A DNA stretch of 64,000 nucleotides from JAJTDS01 sp964202895 (GTDB lineage: Bacteria; Pseudomonadota; Alphaproteobacteria; Rickettsiales; UBA1997): the NCBI GenBank assembly GCA_964202895.1, contig CAXNJM010000001.1:1161156-1225155 (forward strand), written 5' to 3'. The position numbers were made by a program, and so were the translations under genes. Below, in pieces: positions 41,994 through 50,422 of this stretch. Positions within the stretch are counted from its first letter, which is position 1. Every line of letters starts with the position of its first letter. The notes beneath the pieces were generated by a model. The model had not been told where the DNA came from. It saw only the letters and a program-made list of their open reading frames with translations, and ran no database searches.

Positions 41994-43684
41994 CAGTTTT
42001 TTTGAATGGAAAATTGAATTTTTGTATCATAATATTTTTTTGCAAAATCAATGTCTCTTGGCAATTCTACATATTTAACTTTATGATTTGCAAAACTATT
42101 TTTTACTTCTGCAGTTAAGGCATCAAAACTTGAAAATAATTGCTCTATATCTCCATTGCGATTTAACATTTTACCAAAAAATACAATTTTATATTCATTA
42201 TTTGATTTTGGAGTTTTTATGTCAATAGTTGGCGAATTATAAGAAAAACCTTCAAGAGTTGCATCAAATTTTTTTAGAAATCTTAGATCTTTGTAAAATT
42301 TCTCAAAATTTTCATAATCGGTTTTTAAATATTCTTCAAACTTACCAAAATCAGATATTCTATCGATTGAGACTGGTTCATTATTTTCAATAATTTCGTC
42401 GCCATTAAAAGTGCTTTTCTTAACTTTGCTTAGTTTTTTGAAAGCTAGTTCTTTTTTTTTAGATGCCTCTTCCACTAGGTCAAGCATTGATTTTTCAAAC
42501 AATATAACCATTACCAGTGACAATAATATTGCCACCAATCCAGCTAAATTTGTAAAATAAAGGCTTTTTAGAATAAAAAATAATCTATCTGTTGCCAATA
42601 TTTTAGGAGTGCTGAATTTTAAAATAGGCTTTGATTTGCTAAAAATTTGAGCAATTAATAAATCGGAATTTTCCTCATCTTCTTCAATTAAATTTTTATA
42701 GCCAAATAGCTCAGAAAAGCTAGCAGGTGTAAAGCCTGAGATTGCTAATTCGTTATTGCTATTTTTAATTTTTTCATTATGTTCTTTCGATAGAATATTT
42801 ACTATTTCTAACTGTTCAATTTGAAGTTCGGGATATATTCTTTTTAAATATTCAAAGGTGCTAAATATATCTTGATAATATTTTTCCGCAAAATCATTTT
42901 TATCCTTCTCGTAACTTACAGCCCTTGTAAAGACTATGCCATTTTTAGAAAAAACAATCTGCCTTGTGCCACTTACTTTGCTTTTAATGACAAAGCAATA
43001 GAGCTTTAGCTCCTCTTCTTTTTTCAATATTTTTTTATCGACTTGCTTGTTGATTCCATTTGCTTCTTCTAAGTTTTCTTGCTGTTCTTTATCGCTTTTG
43101 TTTGGTTGTTTTTTTTCATCTTTTTTGTTTTTTTCTTGCTGTTTGTCAATTTCTTTATTTTGCTGTTTGATGATTGCTGTTGATAATTCGAAAGCCTCAA
43201 CGGATAGCGAATATATTCCGCAAAGATGATTAGGCATTGATAGTAAAAATTCTATCCAATTTGTTAGCAATTCTGAATTTGAAAATGAGATAAACATACA
43301 ATCCCAGCTTTTTTCAATTTTTTCCTTAATTTTGCCATTTTGTTGCTTTGGAGGAATTTTTTTAATCTTTTTTTTCTCAAAAAGTAAGAAATTTTTTATT
43401 GAATCTTTGTCGGGATCGTTTGTAATTTCTCTTTTTATTAAATGCAGGACATCTCCTTTTTGCATTGTGGGATAGCTTTTCTTCTTATATATTTGATCAA
43501 TTCCATCTAGGATGATAAAAATTTCAGAGATTTTATTTTTAGAAAAAAACTCTTTTAACTGTTTTTTGCTTTCATCATTTAGTGTTTCAATATAAATTTT
43601 TTCTTTGATTTGATTATTGCTATGAAGCGATACAATTGAAATTTGGCTACCAATTGTTACGATAATTTTTTGTTCAACAATCAT
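41993..43684 (-). CDS. GspL/PilM-PilN-like pilus or secretion platform protein
   Basis: The 563-residue protein has a cytoplasmic part (about 1-370) that resembles an actin-like PilM/GspL domain and carries a Lys/Glu/Gln-rich insert near residues 170-215. One membrane helix (about 383-405, LAGLVAILLSLVMVILFE) and a periplasmic PilN-like domain follow. This GspL layout, with PilO-like and PilP-like genes downstream, fits a type IV pilus or type II secretion inner-membrane platform. The stop overlaps the next start as TGATG. No secretin, pilin or ATPase gene is in the window. Homology is inferred from topology and gene order. Confidence 0.65.
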   Translation of the reverse strand: MIVEQKIIVTIGSQISIVSLHSNNQIKEKIYIETLNDESKKQLKEFFSKNKISEIFIILDGIDQIYKKKSYPTMQKGDVLHLIKREITNDPDKDSIKNFLLFEKKKIKKIPPKQQNGKIKEKIEKSWDCMFISFSNSELLTNWIEFLLSMPNHLCGIYSLSVEAFELSTAIIKQQNKEIDKQQEKNKKDEKKQPNKSDKEQQENLEEANGINKQVDKKILKKEEELKLYCFVIKSKVSGTRQIVFSKNGIVFTRAVSYEKDKNDFAEKYYQDIFSTFEYLKRIYPELQIEQLEIVNILSKEHNEKIKNSNNELAISGFTPASFSELFGYKNLIEEDEENSDLLIAQIFSKSKPILKFSTPKILATDRLFFILKSLYFTNLAGLVAILLSLVMVILFEKSMLDLVEEASKKKELAFKKLSKVKKSTFNGDEIIENNEPVSIDRISDFGKFEEYLKTDYENFEKFYKDLRFLKKFDATLEGFSYNSPTIDIKTPKSNNEYKIVFFGKMLNRNGDIEQLFSSFDALTAEVKNSFANHKVKYVELPRDIDFAKKYYDTKIQFSIQKN

Positions 43685-43723
43685 TGATTTTTTGGCATTG
43701 ATTTTTTGGCATTGATTTTTTTT
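43682..43723 (-). repeat. 14-bp tandem repeat spanning the GspL/PilM-like start codon
   Basis: Three units of CCAAAAAATCAATG (minus-strand reading) run through the translation start, the third diverged. Each unit contributes an ATG, at 43684, 43698 and 43712. Because 14 is not a multiple of three, the upstream ATGs open short frames that end at or just after the gene's own start. Changes in copy number would alter the leader and upstream ATGs. Confidence 0.7.
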
Positions 43724-43848
43724 GGTAATTTTTTAGATTTTATGAAAATTCACAATTTTAAAAAATAAAGATTAAAAAATAAAATTAATCAATTAATTTA
43801 ACTTAAGTTTAATAGAAAATAAGTTTTAAATCAATAAAATCAACAACA

Positions 43849-44274
43849 ATGATATATGGAATCGGGGTTGATCTAATTTCTGTCCCAAGAATAGAAAAAA
43901 TTTATCAAAAATTTGGCTCAAAATTTGAAAATAAATTATTTACAAAGCTTGAGCTGGAAAGGTCTTGTCAAATTAAAGGCTCAGATTATAAATTGGTTTT
44001 TTTACAAAAATCTAAATTTTATGCGAAAAGATTCGTTGCTAAAGAGGCTTTTAGTAAAGCTCTTGGAGTCGGAATCGGCAGAGGAATAAACTTTTGCGAT
44101 ATAGAAATTTTTAACAATAATTTAGGTAAGCCAGAATTGAGAATAATTAATAATCGCGATAAGCTATTGCAAATAATAGGTTCTAGTAATTTTAAAATTC
44201 ATTTATCTTTGAGTGACGAAGTTAAGGGAAATGAAGCCTTGGCAATTGCCTTTGTAACCATTGAAATATTTTAA
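43849..44274 (+). CDS. acpS: Holo-[acyl-carrier-protein] synthase
   Basis: The 141-residue enzyme has the AcpS start IYGIGVDLISVPRIEKIYQK, with the metal Asp, and the second motif RFVAKEAFSKALGVGIG, with the metal Glu and catalytic Lys. It transfers 4'-phosphopantetheine from CoA to acyl carrier protein. Length is slightly above the usual 120-130 because of a loop around YKLVFLQKSKFYAK. It is the first gene of acpS-gpsA-guaA, separated by 2 bp from gpsA. Confidence 0.93.
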   Translation: MIYGIGVDLISVPRIEKIYQKFGSKFENKLFTKLELERSCQIKGSDYKLVFLQKSKFYAKRFVAKEAFSKALGVGIGRGINFCDIEIFNNNLGKPELRIINNRDKLLQIIGSSNFKIHLSLSDEVKGNEALAIAFVTIEIF

Positions 44275-44276
44275 AT

Positions 44277-45353
44277 ATGCCAGAAAATATGCCAGAAAAA
44301 AAGCCAGAAAAAAATTTAAGAAATAAAGTCATGATTTTTGGTAGCGGTGCTTGGGGCGCTGCAATTGCTCATTTAGTTGCTAGAAACAATGCAGATAAAG
44401 AGGTTGTGATTGTCGCAAGAAATCAAGCGGTGATTGATGATATTAATAATCGCCATTGCAATCAAAAATATCTTCAAGACATAAAATTGCCAAACAACAT
44501 TATTGCAAAGCAAAGCCTAGAAAATATTGATTTGGCGGAGTATGAATTTTTATTTATTGTTACTCCTGCAAAAGAATTTTCAAAAATCATCGCAAGCATT
44601 GCTGAATATAAAATCCCTAAAAATTTATCAATTGTTATTTGTGCTAAAGGTGTTGATGGCTATATTCCAAAATTTTTTAATGAAATAGTGAGCGATCTAC
44701 TGCCTAATAACTCGGTGGCGATAATGGCTGGGCCTAATTTTGCTACTGAAGTTGCTAAAAGAAATTTCTCAACCACTACAATTTCTAGTAAGAGTCTAGA
44801 ATCTTTTAACCGCTTATCAGCATTAATTAATGCTAATGATTTCAGATGTGAATATTTTGATAATCCAACCAATGTTGAAATTTGCGGAATATTTAAAAAT
44901 ATCATTGCGATTGCTTGCGGTATTTGCGACGGTATGAATTTTGGTGAAAATTTTAAGGCATCAATTGTTTCTCAGGGCTTAAAAGAAATTAAATCTTTAT
45001 GCAAAATCATTACTAACAGCTCCGATTTGCCGATTTATGCTGGTTTTGGCGATATTTTTCTGACTTGCTCCTCAAAAACATCTAGAAATTATTTATTGGG
45101 TTTTGAAATAGCAAAAAAACCTTTAGAATTTAGTTTTTTTAGCGAGCAAGCAAAAACAAGGTTTGATAAGCATTGCGAAGGAGCTAATTCAGCAATCAGA
45201 ATCAGCGAAATCATTACTAAAATTAACAAAAATATTGATAATAATAAAGATGAATTTACTATTGCCAATATTGTAAAATTAATAGTTGAGAATAAAATCT
45301 CTAATCAAGATTTTAAATATTATTTTGAAAAAATTATCCTAACAAGCTCTTAA
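44277..45353 (+). CDS. gpsA: Glycerol-3-phosphate dehydrogenase [NAD(P)+]
   Basis: The 358-residue enzyme has the nucleotide-binding motif MIFGSGAWGAAIAHLVARN. Next are the block LSIVICAKGVDG, AGPNFATEVAK, the catalytic-lysine region IFKNIIAIACGICDGM, and the G3P-binding end with FGDIFLTCSSKTSRN. It reduces dihydroxyacetone phosphate to sn-glycerol-3-phosphate for phospholipids. The first 12 residues are a repeat of MPE/KPEK units (12-bp DNA repeat) before the Rossmann fold, and the ATG at 44289 is an equally possible start. Confidence 0.94.
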   Translation: MPENMPEKKPEKNLRNKVMIFGSGAWGAAIAHLVARNNADKEVVIVARNQAVIDDINNRHCNQKYLQDIKLPNNIIAKQSLENIDLAEYEFLFIVTPAKEFSKIIASIAEYKIPKNLSIVICAKGVDGYIPKFFNEIVSDLLPNNSVAIMAGPNFATEVAKRNFSTTTISSKSLESFNRLSALINANDFRCEYFDNPTNVEICGIFKNIIAIACGICDGMNFGENFKASIVSQGLKEIKSLCKIITNSSDLPIYAGFGDIFLTCSSKTSRNYLLGFEIAKKPLEFSFFSEQAKTRFDKHCEGANSAIRISEIITKINKNIDNNKDEFTIANIVKLIVENKISNQDFKYYFEKIILTSS

Positions 45354-45354
45354 A

Positions 45355-46929
45355 ATGAAACCTCAAAAAACTCAAGAAGTTGCTAAAAACAAACCATCTA
45401 GTTCGATTTTAATTATTGATTTTGGTAGTCAGGTAACTCAACTAATCGCCAGAAGAATTCGTGAATTGGGGGTTTATTGTGAAATCAAAAACTCAAAAAT
45501 ATCAATTGCCGAAATAAATAATTTCAACCCTAATGGCATCATCTTTTCAGGCGGTCCTTGCTCTGTTTATGAAGAAAATTCACCAACAATTAGCAAAGAA
45601 ATTTTTGATTTAAAAATCCCCATTCTAGGAATTTGCTACGGACAGCAAATTATTTGTCATTTGCTAGGCGGAGAAGTTGGTAAAGCCAATGAAAGAGAAT
45701 ATGGCAAGGCAGAAATAAAAATTGTCAAAGATTCTCCTTTATTAAAAAATATCAATAATTATCAAGTGTGGATGAGTCATGGCGATAAAGTCAATAAAAT
45801 TCCCCTTGGATTCGAGGTTGTAGCAAAAACCGATAATGCTCCCTTTGCAGTAATCGCTAATCAAGAAAAAAAAATATATGCGGTTCAATTTCATCCAGAA
45901 GTAGTTCATTCAATTGACGGTGCCAAAATAATTAAAAACTTCGTTGTTGATATTGCAAAATCTAAGCAAGAATGGACAATGAAAAATTTTAAAGAAGAGC
46001 AAATTCTTGCGATTAGAGAAAAAGTGGGGGAAAATCAAGTTATTTGCGGTTTAAGTGGTGGAGTTGATTCTTCGGTTGTTTCCGTTCTAATTAGCAATGC
46101 AATCAATCGGCAGTTAACTTGCATTTTTGTTGATCATGGTTTATTAAGAAAAAATGAAGGTGTTGAGGTTAAGAAAATTTTTACTGAAAATTTTGATATT
46201 AATTTTATTTATGTTGATGCTTCGGAGCTATTTATTGGTAGATTAAAAAATGTTTCCGACCCAGAAAAAAAGAGAAAAATCATTGGCAAAACATTTATTG
46301 AGGTTTTTAATCAAGAGGCATTAAAGATAAAAAATGCAAAATTTTTGGCACAAGGCACTTTATATCCTGATGTTATTGAATCTTTGCATCCAAATCAAGG
46401 TGTTAGTCAAACAATAAAATCTCATCATAATGTTGGTGGCTTGCCAAAAAGAATGAATTTCAAGCTAATTGAGCCCCTTAGAATGCTTTTTAAAGACGAA
46501 GTTCGGGTTCTTGGCAAAGAGCTAGGTTTGCCAGATATCATAGTTGGTAGGCATCCTTTTCCGGGTCCAGGGCTTGCAATTAGAATTATTGGTGCAATTA
46601 CTATTGAAAAAATCAAAATCTTACAAGATGCAGATGCAATCTATATTGAAGAAATTAAAAAAGCGGGGCTATATAATGAAATATGGCAAGCATTTGCTGT
46701 TTTACTGCCCGTTAAAACGGTTGGAGTTATGGGGGATTGCCGAACTTATGAATCGGTTTTAGCATTAAGAGCAGTTACTTCTGTTGATGGTATGACTGCG
46801 GATATTTATCATTTTGACTCTCACTTGTTGGCAAAAATTAGCAACCGCATCATTAACGAAGTAAGAGGCATCAACCGCGTGGTTTACGACTACACCTCAA
46901 AACCCCCTGGAACCATTGAGTGGGAGTAA
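45355..46929 (+). CDS. guaA: GMP synthase [glutamine-hydrolysing]
   Basis: The 524-residue enzyme has an N-terminal class I glutamine amidotransferase (catalytic Cys in GICYGQQIICH, His/Glu in FHPEVVHS). The ATP-pyrophosphatase domain follows, with P-loop CGLSGGVDSSVVS near residue 230 and HPFPGPGLAIRI. The C-terminal dimerisation domain ends YDYTSKPPGTIEWE. It converts XMP to GMP. Length matches E. coli GuaA. It ends acpS-gpsA-guaA, with a repeat cluster directly downstream. Confidence 0.97.
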   Translation: MKPQKTQEVAKNKPSSSILIIDFGSQVTQLIARRIRELGVYCEIKNSKISIAEINNFNPNGIIFSGGPCSVYEENSPTISKEIFDLKIPILGICYGQQIICHLLGGEVGKANEREYGKAEIKIVKDSPLLKNINNYQVWMSHGDKVNKIPLGFEVVAKTDNAPFAVIANQEKKIYAVQFHPEVVHSIDGAKIIKNFVVDIAKSKQEWTMKNFKEEQILAIREKVGENQVICGLSGGVDSSVVSVLISNAINRQLTCIFVDHGLLRKNEGVEVKKIFTENFDINFIYVDASELFIGRLKNVSDPEKKRKIIGKTFIEVFNQEALKIKNAKFLAQGTLYPDVIESLHPNQGVSQTIKSHHNVGGLPKRMNFKLIEPLRMLFKDEVRVLGKELGLPDIIVGRHPFPGPGLAIRIIGAITIEKIKILQDADAIYIEEIKKAGLYNEIWQAFAVLLPVKTVGVMGDCRTYESVLALRAVTSVDGMTADIYHFDSHLLAKISNRIINEVRGINRVVYDYTSKPPGTIEWE

Positions 46930-46959
46930 CTTGCAGTTTGTTATCATTAGGTCCCTAAT

Positions 46960-47104
46960 ATCTTGGGGGCTTCAAACCCCTTGTTGCCGTTAAATAGAGA
47001 GTTCGAAGCCACTTCACCCGTCATCCCGACGAAAGTCGGGACCCAGTACCTTTTTTCATCGTCATCCAGAAAGAAGGCAAGGGGCTGAAGCCCCTTGTTG
47101 CCTT
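46960..47104. repeat. Second palindromic repeat cluster (between guaA and the R-M gene)
   Basis: Modules seen at 4965-5640 recur here: CTTGTTGCCGTTAAATAGA, a CCCGAC-GAAA-GTCGGG stem followed by ACCCAG at 47017-47046, and the palindrome AAGGGGCTGAAGCCCCTTGTTGCC at 47078-47104. The last module reaches the final codon of the restriction-modification gene, which ends at 47103. There is no gene. The copies show that the modules are dispersed and combine in different orders. Confidence 0.85.
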
Positions 47105-50100
47105 AAAAGCTAGCAATGCGCTCTATTTCATTCATCTTTGTGATTGTAAATTCTAAAACTTTAATGATATTTTGAATGTGATTTAAATCTTCCAAGATGC
47201 TTAAATCTTTTCGTGATTTTAAATATTTGTCTAAAACTTGATAGCCACCAATTTTGAATTCCCAAACTTTTAACGAAACATCCGCAAAATAACAAGTTTT
47301 GTTAAAATAAAGCCTTTGATTTTCTTGGCTATATGACACTTTTTCAACTTTAAAATTTTGCTTGCCATCAGATTCAGGCTCGCCAATTTTTGAAGTAGGA
47401 ATTTTTTTCATCAAATGGGCATCAATTAATTCTTGTCCGATGATTGCAAGGCGATTAAAGCTTGTTAAATCAACATCAAAATTAATTCTCGGAAAATCTA
47501 TTTTTAAAAATTCTAAATATTTTGTGCGATAGCTTGGCGAGTGAAGCACTGCATAAATGTAGGCTAAAACCTCTTCGGGAGTAATTTTGTTTATTTTATT
47601 TTGTTGATCTGTGTTATAAGATATTGAGGTTTTTTTATAACCCTCCCCTTGAGGGAGGGTCGCAGAGCCAACTTGTTGGCGATGCGGGGAGGGGTCTTCG
47701 ATAATATTTTTAGCAAAATTAGGATTTGAGTTGGTTGCTAGTTTTTTTGACCCCCCACCGAAATTGCAATGCAATTTCGACTCCCCCTCATTAAAATTAT
47801 GTGGGGGGGAGTTATTAAATGAATTAAAATGGCTATTAAGCATTTTAACAAATTCTGGCTTGAAATTTGGGATTTTTCGCTTTTCTTCGCTTGCTGTTTG
47901 TGTCTTTTCTTTGAGTTTCTGTATCAGGTTATTTCTGTCCATTTCGCTAATTGTACCGCTTTTTCTGCGTTGCTTAATTATGGCAATTTCTTCTTCAATT
48001 AGATCCTGTTCGTTTTTGTAGAGGTAGAGGGGTGCGAGGTATGATTTAGCTCCAGTAAGATGACAATCTGCAATATTATCGGAAACTATTATATGTTGCC
48101 AATTCAGATAATCATCCCCTCTCTCAAATGCAAGACCGATATTATCACCTTTAAACATGTGTTGCATTATATCAAATCTAGCTCTTCCAAGAAGCTTGAC
48201 ATCGTAATAACAATATCTTGTATCAAACGGTCTATATGCTATTTCTTGAACTTTTTCTTTATCATATCCATCAATTGATTTTTGAAAATCATCTTTAAAA
48301 TGAATGAATTTATCATCTTTTTCAGTGCAAACCCCACTTGTATACTCCCCAAAAATATCCGTCAAGCCAATAAACTTGCCATATTCAAGCATTGCTTTTG
48401 CCTCTCGCATTGGGTAAAAAAACGAAAGGTCATCTGTAAATCTGTTTTTGCCCCAATTGGTTGCTTTAAAAGCCTTGTTGAACTCATCAATTTCAAGCTT
48501 TTCAAAGGATTTGCGGTCAAGCTCTAGTAAGGTTTTAAACTTTCCAAGCCTTTTGCCAATTAAATCGGTTTGAAACACACCTTTATCTTTTATTTTGTCA
48601 TTTTTGACAAAAATCGCTATGCAAACATTTTGCTTGATTGCAAAAACATTTTCATCTTTTGTGCCGTTAATTTCCCCGCCTCCGTGCAGGTTTATGATGT
48701 AAATTTTATCAAAATCTTTCATAAGTTCGTTTCGCATTTTGCGGTGAGTTAAGCCACTTAAAAATGAATTATTTACAATAAGCCCAAAAATTCCATACCC
48801 TGCAAGTTTTATTTTACGGTGTGCAAAGGCAATAAATTTAACATAGTCATCTTGGATTGACTTTGAATTTGTCTCGTCATCGCATTTGTATCGATCGTGA
48901 AATTTCAACAACTCGCCCGCTAAAACATTTTTTGATTTTGCATTGTAAGGTGGGTTGCCTGTAATTACCAAAATTGATTTATCATCTTTTATTTCTTGTG
49001 CTTCCTTGCCTTCTTTTGCAATGGCTGGGAAGAAATTTTCATAGAAACTTGCCTGTTTATCTGGATGACGGTTTTCTAGGGTATTTGTGAAATATACTCT
49101 TATGCGGTCATCTTTTTCAAGGGCATAGCCTTCATCTTTTAAATATTGCGAAAGTTTTAAATGTGAAACACAATAAGCAGGAATCAACAACTCAAAACCA
49201 AAGATGTTTTTTAGAATATGATTTTTTATAAGCCCCGCTCGTTTTAGTGAATTTTTTGATATTTCGGATAAAATTTTATCATAAACCTCAAATAAAAAGG
49301 TTCCTGTTCCGCAGGCAAAATCAAGTAATTTAACAGATTCATCCGCAAGCCCATCTGTAAGATTAAAATCTTCTTTTAAAATCTCGTGAATGTTATTAAT
49401 AATGCTTCTAACAACTGGCTTTGGAGTGTACCAAACACCAAGTTCTTTTCGCTTTTCTTTATCATAAGCTGTTAAAAAGTTTTCATAAAAATGAATATAT
49501 GCATCTTCAAACTCATCTTTATTATTTTGCAAATCGCTTACAACCTCAAAAGCATTCGTGTGATTTATAATATGAAAAATTCTTTCAATATAAGGTTTTA
49601 GTTGTGGGTAATCTTCAATTTCATTAATAAAAGCAAGAATATCTTTAATTAAAGCAAAAGATTTTGGTGTTAAATTCGCAATATTTGAAAGTGTTAGGTT
49701 TTCGCTGGAGGTTAATGTAATTTTTGTTAAAAACAGGCTATAGGTTAGAGTTTGAGAGAAGGCATCGGCAAATTCTTCAGCTGTTATATTTTGAGATATT
49801 TCTGTTTTAAAAACTTTATAAGTTCCAATTATTCTTGAAGTTTTATTGCTTTCACTATCCGTTACTATATCGTTAATTTCCTCTTTAATTGTTCGTGTTG
49901 GTTTTGAAAGTTTTTCTGCTAACTCCTTTGCTCTGGTAATCTCTTGCGGTTTTTGTGAAAGAAAATCGTTAATTAAAGCTGTTACATTTTGGCAATTTTG
50001 TTGATTTAATGTAATGATTTTTTGTTCGAATAGGCTTTTTTCGCACAAGCGAATATCTTTGATTATTTCGCCTTGATAGATCCAGATCCATCGTAAATAA

Positions 50101-50402
50101 TCGGTTAAAATTAGGTTGTCGGTTAGAGTTTTATATTTTCTAATTTGGTCAGATTTTAAAACTTCGTCTAAATCTTCGCCAATTTTTTTATTTTCTAAAT
50201 AGCCAATTTCCGTGTCATTAAATAAAAACTTGAAATCTGGGGCTCCTCGCCCTTGTGTGTCTCGTTTCGATTCGTGAATGATTTTGATTTCATATGCATC
50301 GGTAAAATTGGTAAGCAGATTTTGCAAGAAGGTTCTGCCACTATGCTCAAGCTCATCTTTTACTTCTTTGATTTTTTTGATATATTCATTGAAAATTGTC
50401 AT
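47103..50402 (-). CDS. Type IIG-like restriction-modification enzyme (N6-adenine methylase fusion)
   Basis: The 1099-residue protein joins an N-terminal nuclease-like domain (PDFKFLFNDTEIGYLENKK, a PD-(D/E)xK pattern at about residues 55-75) to a helical connector and an N6-adenine methyltransferase. The latter has motif I LLDFACGTGTFLFEV near residue 370 and motif IV NPPY near 495. A large C-terminal target-recognition region follows. Such single-chain enzymes cut and methylate DNA; the recognition sequence cannot be read from sequence. There is no helicase domain and no separate S subunit. A low-complexity stretch at about residues 860-925 comes from two palindromic insertions. It sits beside a repeat cluster, suggesting horizontal acquisition. 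Confidence 0.9.
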   Translation of the reverse strand: MTIFNEYIKKIKEVKDELEHSGRTFLQNLLTNFTDAYEIKIIHESKRDTQGRGAPDFKFLFNDTEIGYLENKKIGEDLDEVLKSDQIRKYKTLTDNLILTDYLRWIWIYQGEIIKDIRLCEKSLFEQKIITLNQQNCQNVTALINDFLSQKPQEITRAKELAEKLSKPTRTIKEEINDIVTDSESNKTSRIIGTYKVFKTEISQNITAEEFADAFSQTLTYSLFLTKITLTSSENLTLSNIANLTPKSFALIKDILAFINEIEDYPQLKPYIERIFHIINHTNAFEVVSDLQNNKDEFEDAYIHFYENFLTAYDKEKRKELGVWYTPKPVVRSIINNIHEILKEDFNLTDGLADESVKLLDFACGTGTFLFEVYDKILSEISKNSLKRAGLIKNHILKNIFGFELLIPAYCVSHLKLSQYLKDEGYALEKDDRIRVYFTNTLENRHPDKQASFYENFFPAIAKEGKEAQEIKDDKSILVITGNPPYNAKSKNVLAGELLKFHDRYKCDDETNSKSIQDDYVKFIAFAHRKIKLAGYGIFGLIVNNSFLSGLTHRKMRNELMKDFDKIYIINLHGGGEINGTKDENVFAIKQNVCIAIFVKNDKIKDKGVFQTDLIGKRLGKFKTLLELDRKSFEKLEIDEFNKAFKATNWGKNRFTDDLSFFYPMREAKAMLEYGKFIGLTDIFGEYTSGVCTEKDDKFIHFKDDFQKSIDGYDKEKVQEIAYRPFDTRYCYYDVKLLGRARFDIMQHMFKGDNIGLAFERGDDYLNWQHIIVSDNIADCHLTGAKSYLAPLYLYKNEQDLIEEEIAIIKQRRKSGTISEMDRNNLIQKLKEKTQTASEEKRKIPNFKPEFVKMLNSHFNSFNNSPPHNFNEGESKLHCNFGGGSKKLATNSNPNFAKNIIEDPSPHRQQVGSATLPQGEGYKKTSISYNTDQQNKINKITPEEVLAYIYAVLHSPSYRTKYLEFLKIDFPRINFDVDLTSFNRLAIIGQELIDAHLMKKIPTSKIGEPESDGKQNFKVEKVSYSQENQRLYFNKTCYFADVSLKVWEFKIGGYQVLDKYLKSRKDLSILEDLNHIQNIIKVLEFTITKMNEIERIASF
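47641..47694. repeat. In-frame GC-rich palindromic element inside the R-M gene (element 1)
   Basis: A cruciform-like element: CCCTCCCC at 47641-47648 pairs with GGGGAGGG at about 47686-47693. Inside are a CCCTT/GAGGG-type stem and a GCCAACTTGTTGGC palindrome. It is translated on the minus strand as about 18 residues (DPSPHRQQVGSATLPQGEG). Its GC content contrasts with the AT-rich host gene and its length keeps the frame open. Confidence 0.75.
47751..47808. repeat. In-frame palindromic element inside the R-M gene (element 2)
   Basis: CCCCCCAC (47751-47758) pairs with GTGGGGGG (about 47801-47808). Enclosed is the perfect hairpin CGAAATTGCA/TGCAATTTCG (47759-47779, one central base) and a CTCCCCCTC segment. 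It is translated as PPHNFNEGESKLHCNFGGG. It differs in sequence from element 1, only about 55 bp away, so two families inserted at nearly the same site. Confidence 0.75.
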
Positions 50403-50422
50403 TTTTTAAATTGATTAATTGA

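Noticed and set aside
47731..48752. Plus-strand ORFs opposite the restriction-modification gene
   Set aside because: They are antisense to a 1099-codon gene with clear motifs; their products are hydrophobic strings typical of shadow frames.
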